This document shows, one piece after another, positions 51,013 through 61,305 of a DNA stretch of 64,000 nucleotides. The DNA lies in NCBI GenBank assembly GCA_963995525.1, contig OZ023211.1, forward strand, positions 1,925,384-1,989,383, written 5' to 3'. The DNA is from Escarpia spicata (lineage: Eukaryota > Annelida > Polychaeta > Sabellida > Siboglinidae). A program made the translations under genes and the position numbers. Positions within the stretch are counted from its first letter, which is position 1, and the number at the start of each line of letters is the position of its first letter. Under the pieces are notes generated by a model. It searched no databases and was not told the DNA's origin. It saw nothing but the letters and a program-made list of their open reading frames with translations.

Positions 51013-51559
51013 ATGCAGAAACATCAACCTATTAAGATCAACAGAAGTCATTTCTCGTCGTATCTGTGCTGCGGACAGTAACATATGGTGAACGTTATTC
51101 CAGGAGACACGCGGCCATACTGTGGAACCACTTGCCTGAGAACATTAAACAACTGAACACTCTCAGCTGTTTCAAGATATATTTTAAAATGTCTCCTTAA
51201 ACTGGCGTACGTGCGACTGACGTGATCGAGTCACGCTCTCGTTTTAATGACATTGATATACTAATGATTTATTCGTAACATTTTATTAATGTGTGTTTAT
51301 TATACATGTACTTTCTATGTATTTATTTGTTATGTTTAAACCAATTCTTTTACACTATTTATTTTTTAAATAATCTATATTTTTATAGTTTTATTTAATT
51401 TATGCTGCTTTTTGTAAAGTGTCAAGTGTGCAGCCAAACAAACACTAATTTTCAATACGTATAGCTTAAAGTCATAATCACACTTGCTAGATGCATTGCA
51501 GTAGGATATTTGCGTGGGACATGAATTAAATTAGGCTGTTGCGGGACACATGGGACGCG

Positions 51560-51830
51560 GTGTCGGCATTCAGAGCGTCGCACTGACAATCGAATCGTTT
51601 TGATGCCGTTTCGAACCTTGTGCAAGTTCATTCACTCCACGGTGTCCCAGTTCACTCAGCTGTATGAGTGAGTACAACGCTATATATAGACATCGGAAGG
51701 TATTTGTGAACGAATAGTATTCTCGCATCAATTGCTGTGTATCCGACGGCGTCCCAGATAAGCAGAGATGGTCTTCAATTGAAAAATTTTGCCAGGGGAT
51801 GAATTGTAAAGCACTTTGAGCAGACCTAAG
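51560..51830 (+). repeat. SINE copy 4 (diverged)
   Basis: It shares CAGTTCACTCAGCTGTATGA, the GAGATGGTCTTCAATTGAA segment and GTAAAGCACTTTGAGCAGAC with the copy at 3446. The promoter boxes are degenerate. Confidence 0.8.
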
Positions 51831-51839
51831 GACTGCATG

Positions 51840-52620
51840 CCATGTTATAAAAGAACATACATTTTACATAGAGTACAGTGAATGTTATGTTGGACATAAA
51901 ATAAAGTGAACGCTGTGGTATGCTGTGCCAAACAGATTGCAATGTGCGCTTGGCTTGTTTGATCAGACGAGGGTACAGTTCCAGCAAATGCATGCGACTG
52001 ATCGAACTCCTTGGAGGTCGTCCTGAGTATCACGGAGTCGCATGGCAATTCGATTAGCTAGCTCATTGCATATATAGCTAACGACGAGTCGTCGATATCC
52101 TAATGGAAGATAAGAACAATTACATTTCTGTTGCGAGCTCTGAATAGTAGGCCTATACATGTGTCAGGATTTCCAGGGTTCATTAAACTTATGTTGAAAC
52201 GTCACATAAAAGATAAACCAACATTAAACTTTTTTCGTAGTTTAGTGCCTTTTAATCACATGCATATTCACTAGGTGGCAGCTCTCGTGGCTGTCAATAA
52301 CTGGGTAGTCAAAACGCGATTCTGAGCCAGACTATCTTCCTGGTGAAGTCACGCAGCCAGGCGAGAGTCGTTTAAGCGAGACTAACAGACAGACAGCCAG
52401 AGAACCGCATTGTTTTATACCTGTAATATAGATACCCACACACATGGATAAATTAACATACGTTGTCTCTTGTGCACAATTGTTTCTCTCTGAAAGGCAA
52501 TTTTTTTATGGAAAATGGTCTGTTCCCTGAATTGTTATCCTTGGACTGCCACGTGGCTGCCCTGATGACTGCCTAACATATCAAAATGTAAGGACCTTTC
52601 TCCCAGGTGTAACACTTGAT
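51840..52620. other. Non-coding DNA downstream of the zinc-finger gene
   Basis: Probably includes the 3' UTR of the - strand zinc-finger gene. No other feature was recognised. Confidence 0.5.
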
Positions 52621-54114
52621 CTATTTCTTCGTTGGGCGAATACACACGTGCCACTTAAAACTACCATAGTTGTGAGACTGCACGCCACAACTGTCACATT
52701 TGAATGGTTTCTCTGTAGTCTCATTGGGCAGATGTCTCTTTAGTGCACCTGACAACTGTGTCCCAGTCGTGTCCCACGCGGCAGGTTTCTTGGTAGTGCG
52801 AATGCGACTACACGTGTGCATCTTTAGGTCATGCCTCGTTGCTAAGCATTCCTTACATTTGTCACATTTGAAAGTATTTTCCTCGTTGTGAATGAGTTTA
52901 TGTCGATTTCGGCTATAACTCTGCGAGAACTTTGCTCCACATACATCACATGCGTACGGTCTTTCACCTGTGTGAATGCGCATGTGACGTTTCAAAGTAC
53001 TATTCAATGCAAACTGCTCTCCACAAGTGTCACATTTGATGGGTGTTTGCCCTGAATGTATTTGCATATGTATCTTCAATTGTACACGTTGGGCAAAATG
53101 TACCTCACAAACGACACACTTATAAGGTTTCTCAACAGTGTGAGTTTGAAGGTTCCTGGTCCCTGTATCACTGCATGCAAATGCTACTTCACATTTGTAT
53201 GGTTTCTCCTCCGAGTGTTTGTCGGGGGTATCACTTGTTGCAAACAGTTCTACACGAGTTTCACATTTATCAGTTCCCTTCCTACTATGGGTGTTTTCAT
53301 GCGTCTCTAATTGTGATCTCTCTGCAAATTGTGCCCCACACGTGTCACATCTGTGTCGTGTTTCCTTTGAGCAAGTGCGGAGATGCCACTTAGAAGTGTT
53401 GTAGTTCATAAAGCGGGCGTCGCAAGTGTCACACACATAAGGTCCAGCGTTGTGGATGCGCATGTGGGATTTGAGATGACCGCGTTGTGCAAACACTGCC
53501 CCACATGTGTCACACTTGTAGGGTTTCTCTTCTGTGTGAATGCGCAGATGTTCCTGAAGATTTTCACTCTGAGCGAACACTTCCCCACAATCATCACATA
53601 TGTAGGGTTTCTCTTCAATGTGAATGCACACATGTTCCTGAAGATTGTCGCTTTCAGCAAATACTTCACCACAAACATCACATATGTACGATTTCTCTTC
53701 AATGTGAATACGAAGATGTTCCTGAAGATTTTCACTTTGAGCAAACACTGCCCCACAAACATCACATATATACGGTTTCTCTTCAGTCTGAATGCACACA
53801 TGTTCCTGAAGATTTTCTTCCTGGGCAAACAATTCCCCACAAACATCACATATGTACGGTTTCTCTTCAGTGTTATTGCACAGTTGGGCCTGAAGATTAT
53901 AACTGTCTTCAAACACTTCACCAAACGTGTCACATGTGTGAAGTTTTCCCTGGGTGGAAGAATGATGGCCACCGTTTAAGTTACTGCTTCGTCCAAACGT
54001 ATGTTTATCCATTTTATCAGGGAAACTGTTTGTTTGTTTCCTGTTTTGATGCTGGTCTGCTGCAGACTGTTGTAGAAGATAATGGACCATAAACTCGCTG
54101 CTGTCTGCAGCCAT
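52621..54114 (-). CDS. C2H2 zinc-finger protein, ~13-15 fingers
   Basis: A 497-residue single-exon frame from ATG 54114. After a ~50-residue leader without a recognised domain come tandem fingers of 28 residues, many with the TEEKPY linker: four near-identical ones of type YICDVCGEVFAQSENLQEHL, then YKCDTCGAVFAQRGHLKSHM, degenerate ones lacking a Cys or His (around residues 270-320), then consensus fingers (IKCDTCGEQFALNSTLKRHM, YACDVCGAKFSQSYSRNRHK) and degenerate C-terminal ones. It is likely a DNA-binding nuclear protein of unknown target. The near-identical NLQEH fingers look like recent internal duplications. The upstream sequence suggests a 5' UTR; additional 5' coding exons cannot be excluded. 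Confidence 0.88.
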   Translation of the reverse strand: MAADSSEFMVHYLLQQSAADQHQNRKQTNSFPDKMDKHTFGRSSNLNGGHHSSTQGKLHTCDTFGEVFEDSYNLQAQLCNNTEEKPYICDVCGELFAQEENLQEHVCIQTEEKPYICDVCGAVFAQSENLQEHLRIHIEEKSYICDVCGEVFAESDNLQEHVCIHIEEKPYICDDCGEVFAQSENLQEHLRIHTEEKPYKCDTCGAVFAQRGHLKSHMRIHNAGPYVCDTCDARFMNYNTSKWHLRTCSKETRHRCDTCGAQFAERSQLETHENTHSRKGTDKCETRVELFATSDTPDKHSEEKPYKCEVAFACSDTGTRNLQTHTVEKPYKCVVCEVHFAQRVQLKIHMQIHSGQTPIKCDTCGEQFALNSTLKRHMRIHTGERPYACDVCGAKFSQSYSRNRHKLIHNEENTFKCDKCKECLATRHDLKMHTCSRIRTTKKPAAWDTTGTQLSGALKRHLPNETTEKPFKCDSCGVQSHNYGSFKWHVCIRPTKK

Positions 54115-54829
54115 TCAGTTGGACATCAGGACACATGAGACTTGGACATTGATGATTTTTGCTGGACTCTCAGTGATCAACTGGCTTCACACATCTGTCT
54201 CCTTCTGGCATCTGGAACAACATAAATTGGATATAACTTAGTAGAGTCAGTGTTGTTTAGTGCTGTTACATATCACTCCTGCTGCAGTATATACTATTTC
54301 TCTGTAATTATTGATGAAATTCCTAAACTTGCTAAAACCTTATGCAGACATGTGCGCACACATACCACAAACGCAATACCATGTATATAAGATGTGTGTG
54401 TGTGTGTGTACGTGTGGATGTGTGTTTGTGTCAGGGTGTATGCGTTTGTGTGCAGTTCAAATCGATCGATTTCCAGTGCGATCAAGTAGTTTGTATGCTA
54501 TGCTATGTTTGTATGCGTGGCCCAAACAATATTTACCAAAATAGCCATGTTTTTCTACAACCGCATGTGTTGTGTTGATAAAAGTGGCAAAGAAATCATT
54601 CAGCCAACTATATTCTTCCAAATATGAATCATTTCACTGCCAACATTCAATACATCATCATGTTGACAGTAACACTAACACTCGACCTGCTAATATGCCT
54701 CATCTAGTCTATTGCACTTATTTCCCAAAAAACAGTTTCTTCCAAATATTACCACTGGAATTGGCACTTGATACCTCAGTGGGTTAATTCCATCACTCCA
54801 CATCATCTCAGGCATGTTTACATTGTAAA
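54115..54829. other. Non-coding DNA, short GT-rich tract
   Basis: The 5' flank of the zinc-finger gene. A GT-rich stretch lies near 54390-54450. No other feature is supported. Confidence 0.5.
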
Positions 54830-55500
54830 CTGTTTACATTGTCACACCCGCGACTGGAACGCTGTCCCCAGAACCCGTCCAGTTCCCCACACTTGGAACC
54901 TTCATTCTGAGGGAGTCAAGACACGTCTAATCAATGATCTGCAGGCCCGGGGCACCAATAGGGTGCTCTGGAACCCACTTACCATTTACTTTGAGTTTGA
55001 CAATGATTGGTCTAGGTTTACGGCTAGTGTCTGCTCTCTGCCCGAGTCAGTGGCTGCGATCTATGACATCACGGTTAATGTCTAAGCCGAGTTTGGTGCT
55101 GAAAACATCTATGGCAGCTTTCGACGTCTGTATCGTCCTCCGACACTCCATGGATGAGGAAGAAGTTGCGTCTACTGTATTGTTCATTTGGTCTATCTCG
55201 TCGGTAAGTAATTGTTTTGCTGTTTTAAGATCAGCGATCCTATCCTGCAGAGCAGTTGCATTGTCACTGTCAGAGACTTGCTTGATGTACTGACTGAAGA
55301 AACATTTGATTTTATGAAATCCCCATCCGCATCCAGCAACTCTGGGATGGCAGTTCTTATGTTGTCTTGAAGCTGAATGTGCTGTTTGAATTTGTGTGAA
55401 AGTTGATCGTGAAGAATCGTGCATGCCGTGGACATCCTACTGACCATAACCATCATAATGACTAATGTCCCAAACCTAGGCAATGCCTATGCCATGGCTA
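54830..55500 (-). pseudogene. LINE ORF1-like fragment
   Basis: The - strand reads a coiled-coil stretch (ATALQDRIADLKTAKQLLTD) and then TKLGLDINRDVIDRSH. A stop follows, and the same frame continues LGQRADTSRKPRPIIVKLK. The order, coiled coil then RSHRLG...RPIIVKF-like, is that of L1-type LINE ORF1 RNA-binding proteins. A further frameshift lies near 55320, before MSTACTILHDQLSHKFKQH. The copy is dead. Confidence 0.65.
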
Positions 55501-55660
55501 TGCCAGCTATGGCTATGCTTTAACCCACCAGGGCCAGACGATTGCTTACCCGGCGGATGCTGCTAATAATTTAGGCCAGTTAAGTAAAACATTGCCTAAT
55601 ATCTCTACAATAACCGAAGAAACAAAAGAAATTTCACAATTCACTATGAGAGAAAAACAG

Positions 55661-55731
55661 AAAACATGTTGAAACCTACGCATAGCCATACTAAACTTTA
55701 GTATGGCTATGCGTAGGTTTCAAAATGTTTT
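55661..55731. repeat. Near-perfect palindrome, 35-bp arms
   Basis: Arms 55669-55695 and 55697-55723 are exact reverse complements around a single C. With one mismatch the pairing extends to 55661 and 55731. Related words (GGCTATGCC, GCATAGGCATAG) occur at 55490-55530 and 56050-56105. Confidence 0.9.
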
Positions 55732-56509
55732 TATTTTACTTCAATATCTTCATTAGAACAGATTATGTAATGTTTTGCCTATATTCAGTGTCACATGGTG
55801 GCAGCACAGCCTACACAAGGTCCAGACCACAAGAAATGGACATGAATCTATAGACACAAAATGTCACAATGTCAATGACCCTTTTTTCAGACACAAAAAA
55901 GTGGATTTACTTTGTTAATAGAGATATTACAAAAAGGGTTATAAACTACATAGCATACACTATCACATAGAAGTGTTTAAATGATTATATATCAATTTTG
56001 AATTTTTTTGTAATGTACCTAACTAAAGTAAAGGCTAAAGGCTAAGCCCATGGCATAGGCATAGACATAGTACATACTAATCATACTCATAGACATAGGC
56101 ATTAGACTAGTGCCATTACCACATTATCGCCTGGTCTCATTATTATGAAGAGTTATGTTACGCCACATAAATATACATTTCAGTAACCGATTGATAGTTG
56201 TTCATGTCAACAAGGCAGCCGAGATGACGCTGTTTTAAACATCGCCATTTTCTTATAAGCATTCGTTTCTTATCAATTGTGTTTACCTGCATAGGTCACT
56301 TTTCAACTAGCGGACCGCAGATGTACTCGTCATGACGTCATCTGGTTATTTACCCACATATCACTAGATGGCGCCACATTAACCCTAGTTTGCGTACCAC
56401 TACTGCGTAAAACTGCAAAAATAAAAGCTCGACTGATGCTGATGGTCTGAGTACGGTCACTGTTAAACGTGTAATTACCACCATCATTAAGCCACTCACC
56501 TATATTTTT

Positions 56510-57655
56510 TAAAAACTGGGATATTCCCAGACAAACTGAAAATTGCTAAAGTTATCCCAGTATTTAAGGCTGGAATCAAAGAAAACTACAAACTACAGAC
56601 CAATTTCACTACTTCCACAATTTTTTCACTAGTTTAATACTAGACTAAGTGCATTTATTGATAAACAAAATATTATTAACCCTAGTCAGTATGAATTTTT
56701 TCGTGAAAACATGTCTACGTCCTACGTCCTGACTGAATTAATTAATTAAATAATTGCATCTCTAAATAGAAAAATGTATTCCATTGGTGTATTCATCGAC
56801 TTGAAAAAAAGCTTTTGATACAGTAGATCGTGAACTGCTTTGTAAATTTTTTGTTTATGGTATCAGAGGCATGGCTCATAATTGGATAAGTAGTTACTTT
56901 ATTTATCAAATAGATTGCAGTTTGCTTGCTATGATGGATATAACTACAACTTGTTTAATATATAATGTGGAGTCCCACTAGGCTTAATACTAGAACGTAA
57001 ACTGTTTATACTGTATGTGAATGATTTATTTCTAGACTTGTAAAATATATATTGTTTGCTGACGGCACTAATTTGTTATGTGCAAGCAAAGATATCAATC
57101 AACTTGTTACAACAATATCCACTGTTCTTGACAAAATGTGTAATTGGTTTGTTGTAAACAAATTATCCCTAAATGTTTTGAAAACAAGTTACATGTTGTT
57201 TGGTAATTATACTTTGAATACACATGTTGATAAAGCAATCAATGGTACAAATATTGACAGAGTACGGGTGGCAAAATTTCTTTGAATATTAATAGATAAG
57301 AAACTGAATTGGAAAGATCATATTGCAAATGTTAAATCTAAACACTCAAAGAATACTGCCATATTGTATAAGTGTAGTCAGCTGATAGACTCGCTGTTTA
57401 TGCATATCCTGTACTGTTCATTGTTCTTACCATACATTAATTACTGTTCTGAAATATGGGGAAACATGTATCCCTCCAATATTAATTCTATTGTCATGCT
57501 TCAAAAGAGAGCAATGAGATTGTCATATGATGCAAGTCATCTTGACCACACAACCCCTCTATTTTACAGGTCACAAACACTGGAATTTTTAGATAGTGTA
57601 AAATTAAAAACATCTATATTCATGTTAGGGAGGCTTCAACCTGGAAATCGGTATT
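56510..57655 (+). mobile_element. CR1/L2-like LINE fragment
   Basis: RT remnants (IFPDKLKIAKVIPVFKAGI near 56520) run into FADGTNLLCASKD (RT box region, 57055) and LFLPYINYCSEIWGNMYPSN (57425). The sequence is closely related to the - strand remnant at 15806-17480, sharing the INGTNI(D/E)RV block. Stops are numerous. It is truncated at 57655, where another LINE begins. Confidence 0.8.
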
Positions 57656-57657
57656 GA

Positions 57658-58650
57658 GTGGGGTACCACAGGGATCCACTAGGACCTATATTATTCTTAA
57701 TATATATCAACGATTTGGACGATGATATAACAAGCAAGGTGTTAAAATTTGCGGATGATACAAAAGTGTTTAGAAGGATTAAAAGTGATGGAGACAGACA
57801 GCATTTACAAGATGATCTTGATAGGTTGATCAAATGGTCTGAAAAGTGGCAAATGCTGTTCAATTTTGGGAAATGTAAATGCCTCCACACAGGTCATGGG
57901 AATGAAGAGGTAAAATATAAAATGGGGGGTACTGTTCTAAGTACTACTGTAAAAGAAAAGGACTTAGGGTTAACCATTAGTGCTGATATGAAGGTTTCAG
58001 AGCAGTGTGGAATTGCAGCGTCAAAGGGAAATCAAATCCTTGGATTAATTAGGCGAAATATAGCGTATAAGAAAAAAGAATTAATAGTACCGCTGTACAA
58101 AACAATAGTGAGGCCTCATTTAGAATATTGTATACAAGCATGGAGGCCATATCGCAAGAAGGACATAGATATGCTAGAAAGAGTACAGAGGAGAGCGACT
58201 AAAATGATACCAAATCTGAGGGATCTTAGTTACGAAATACGCCTAAAAGAATGTGGTTTAACAACACTAGAGACCAGGAGATTGAGAGGAGATCACATAG
58301 AAGTGTTTAAAATATTGAATGGTTATGAAAATATTGATAGAAACATTTTTTTCTCAGTTAAGAAAGATAGAAGGACCAGAGGACATGAAGCTACATTAGT
58401 AAAGGAGCAGTGTAGATTAGATATAAGAAAGTTCTCATTCTCACAAAGGACTGTAAATGAATGGAACAGATTATCTCCTGATTGTGTTGGTGCTAGTAGC
58501 GTGAATATGTTTAAAAATAAAATCGACACACACCTTAAAAAGGCGGGATACATGTAGATAAAAAGTATTGGACTCTCGATAAGCCAAAAGGCTTCCTTGT
58601 CCAACTGCCATCCAGAGTAATTTTCTGGATGGCAATCTTGTTAAATGTTC
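57658..58650 (+). mobile_element. CR1-type LINE, 5'-truncated, 3' half nearly intact
   Basis: The 300-codon frame begins within RT (LGPILFLIYINDLDDDI), has LKFADDTKVFRRI, then EKDLGLTISADMKVSEQCG, RPHLEYCIQAWRPYRKKDID and a full C-terminus ending at 58557. No stop interrupts it, so it is young compared with the neighbouring remnants. The 3' UTR contains the inverted words TGCCATCCAGA/TCTGGATGGCA, able to form a hairpin. The junction with the preceding LINE lies at about 57655. Confidence 0.88.
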
Positions 58651-59778
58651 AAGGCATACCACTGCATGTTACCAACTAATATACAAAAACATTTTGTGAA
58701 AAGAGATATTTCAGTAACAAGCATCTAGCATCAGGTCTACCTGTCGCTGGTCATGTCCGCACGGTTACAAGTAGCGTCCTCTTTCGCAATTCATATATTT
58801 CCTACAGAAGGAGCTGTGTGATTTAGCATCAAAATTATTAAACCTACTGTCATGCTACTATTACAACCAACTCTCATTTGGTGTAAAAGGTACTTCAGCT
58901 GTAAATTAGAGAGAAAAAAGAGTGATTATGTAAAGTTCATTTGAAGTGAATGATTGCTTTAATTGCTTCAGTGGCCGACATTTAACCGCTGAATACGTAT
59001 AGAAACTCATTACTAAAATCTTTGTTGTAAAATGTAACGTTCTTATAATAACTAACACATAATACAGTTAATCCCAAACATACCATAACAATATTGTATA
59101 TATATATACAGCCTTGTATATATGTAAATAATAAAAAAAAAATGAAATATCAATTTTATTCCTCGCTGATCTAAGGTGTTTCACAATTTTGTAAGCCATC
59201 ATGAAATGTATCAATGAAATATAATTTGTATTTTGGAATACATTTGATTACTACTCCCCAGCAGACAGTATGAAACTCATTAAAAGTTACCATTAATATG
59301 CCCAATTTTTTTCTAGCTGTGTCATTCAGCATGAGGTCATGGCAGGGTAAAACGCCCCTTTCAGTGGGAGATGAAGCAGTATAGAAGGCCGTTTTACCAC
59401 ACGTGTAAATAACCATACGGCTGATAGTTTATTATACATAATTTTCATCAATAATATAAGGAAACATTTTTCTACTAAGCACTATTTCATTTTTGTGAAA
59501 GAAAAGTTTTCTAGTCAATATTGCTGGGACCATTTTACCCATAGTGGCAGGTAAAATGGCCCCTGATGACGACAATTTTGTTTTTCTGATAACTAATCAA
59601 TAAATTCCTCAAGAAAGTTCATTATCGCAAACGTTGTTCATCAAAACCAAGCCTTTAATGTGGTGCATTTTTGGTTCCCGATAAGTATGTAGTTTTATCC
59701 TGTACCCTTATTTGTGAGTTGGGCCATCTCCCCACCTTCCCCTATAGTTTAGTGTTGAAACACATGGAAGACGAGGTG
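58651..59778. other. Non-coding DNA; likely 3' UTR of the CGRRF1-like gene at right
   Basis: AT-rich, with a TA tract near 59095-59110. Nothing coding is supported. The part nearest 59778 is probably the - strand 3' UTR. Confidence 0.45.
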
Positions 59779-60054
59779 TTAGTGGACCTCTTCTGTCAAG
59801 TTTTCTGACATGTTCTGTGCATGCACGTTGAGCTCGAAGTAAGCGTTGATGTGACTGCGACACATGGGGCAGCGTACGAGACGAGGGAAGCAAATGGAAC
59901 AGACACAGCAGTGACGACACGGCAGCAACACCCGGTCGACTTTAGCGCTCTGACACACCACACACAGTGTCAACTCGTCGTTGTGCTGTGGCGCCGCCTG
60001 GCGGTCAGTGTCGTCACTAGCAACGTGGTCGTCGGTGTTCACCACAAACAGATT
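59779..60054 (-). CDS. CGRRF1: CGRRF1-like RING E3 ubiquitin ligase, terminal exon
   Basis: The acceptor TTTCTTTCATAG (ending 60055 on the - strand) opens a phase-0 exon of about 91 codons, ending at TGA. It encodes an acidic stretch and then a C3HC4-type RING: LCVVCQSAK, VLLPCRHCCVCSICF, RCPMCRSHINAYFEL. The CVVCQ...VLLPCRH...CPMCR arrangement with a short tail matches the C-terminus of CGRRF1, an ER-associated ligase in vertebrates. A matching upstream exon lies at 63850. The RING ligands are all present. Confidence 0.78.
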   Translation of the reverse strand, partial: NLFVVNTDDHVASDDTDRQAAPQHNDELTLCVVCQSAKVDRVLLPCRHCCVCSICFPRLVRCPMCRSHINAYFELNVHAQNMSENLTEEVH

Positions 60055-60237
60055 CTATGAAAGAAACAAGAAAAATGCAATAACCAGTTAACATTACAAA
60101 ACAATGGAATTTGCCTAATCACTGATAACATTGGACGTATAATATATAACGTTATTTATTATTGTATATACCCGCCAACTTTTTTGTTTTACTTTTTTAA
60201 TCCAGGAGAATTTTTCCATACCCATCATCGTTTTATG

Positions 60238-60480
60238 GAAAAAATCCAACTGCACGTCCTTGAGGCTCACCAAAAACCTCCAACTGCACCCTCTGAGGTT
60301 CACAAAAAATACCAACTCCACCTTTCCCTTGGGAATCACCAAAACCACACCACACTCACTTAACAAAAACCTTCAACTCCCCCCCAGTCTCATACTGCCC
60401 CCCCCCCTGAAACACATAAAAATATCCAATTGCACCCCCTTTACTCACCAGAAACCTTCAACTGAACACACCTATGAGGC
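60238..60480. repeat. Degenerate ~32-bp tandem repeat (CCAACTGCACC...)
   Basis: Several diverged units of the form AAACCTCCAACTGCACCCTC plus TGAGGTTCACC lie in the CGRRF1-like intron. Similar words (CCAATTGCACCCCCTAACC) occur near 45743. Confidence 0.7.
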
Positions 60481-60489
60481 TCAAAAATG

Positions 60490-61305
60490 AATTATGATCC
60501 ACGTTTTATTTTTACAGCCTACAGTTCTACTTCCATGTTATTAATTACGTTTTATGTTATAAAAGCAGCATGAAGCAGCTGTGACTACATTTTGGTGTAA
60601 TCCTGGCTTCTTGCGTGCTAGTCCTGGAGTTTACATACTGGGGCGGTGTGATTGCTGCCTGAACCAAGTGGTCCTTTTAGTTGATTCCCCCAGCTTTTCA
60701 CACAAGTATCAGACACATATAAATTTCTCTTAGTGGCCGCCTGCACAATATTGGTCCAGTAACTACCAAGGCTGTGAAAACATCCTAATGCATTTGCGCC
60801 ACTCAAAATGTACGAGGTGACAGCTGTTTGCAGAGAACTAATCCACGAGGTTGAATGAAGAGGTAATACAGAGTCTCATCTAGCACGGCATACACTATAT
60901 ATATGTTGCACATTGGAGAGAGAAGAGCAAGAGAAGTGAGGGAAAAGAAGAAGAAAAGAAAGATAACTGAAATCGAGGAACATAATTGAGACCAGCCTCA
61001 CCCCTGACAACAGGGAATCAAGGGAACAACAACAACAACAACAGAACAACAACAACTGTGATAGTGGCTACTCTGGTAGTTTTTAAAGTATGTTTTACTG
61101 AAGAAATTATTTGGGGGATACTTTTATTTAAGTACTTTTTGGGGAGGGAATTTTTATTTTTACTTAGTTACTTTATCAGAGTATTTTTCCCAGCACTGCA
61201 ATCTGTAAATGACAACAGCATGGGGAGGGAAATAAACCTTACCTTCAGAAGATGTGGTTGTAAATATGGCGTTCTAACATATTGCGCAATGACATGTGAC
61301 ACAGC
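60490..61305. other. CGRRF1-like intron sequence
   Basis: Non-coding. A short (CAA)n run lies near 61026-61056. No other feature is supported. Confidence 0.5.

Larger units (their letters stand above)
46917..51190 (+). mobile_element. CR1/L2-like LINE, interrupted by a hAT transposon
   Basis: Endonuclease pieces (LIVYRPPPSKRYGF, VIITGDLNFHIDNFND) run from about 47020. They are followed by the linker (HAPRRAERVWRRTKLTRHRQ), RT (CGVPQGSVLGPKLYCMYIKS, then CYADDTQIYLSM near 48550) and C-terminal RT (LHWLPVKYRL, LNGLAPAYMSDIV near 48930). The frame then stops at a hAT insertion (48954-51012) and resumes at about 51065 (RTVTYGERYSRRHAAILWNH) to its end near 51195. Several shifts and stops make it inactive. 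Confidence 0.85.

Noticed and set aside
53043..54092. Frames antisense to the zinc-finger gene, and a second - strand frame of 188 codons
   Set aside because: Shadow frames produced by the repeated finger coding sequence. They lack C2H2 spacing.
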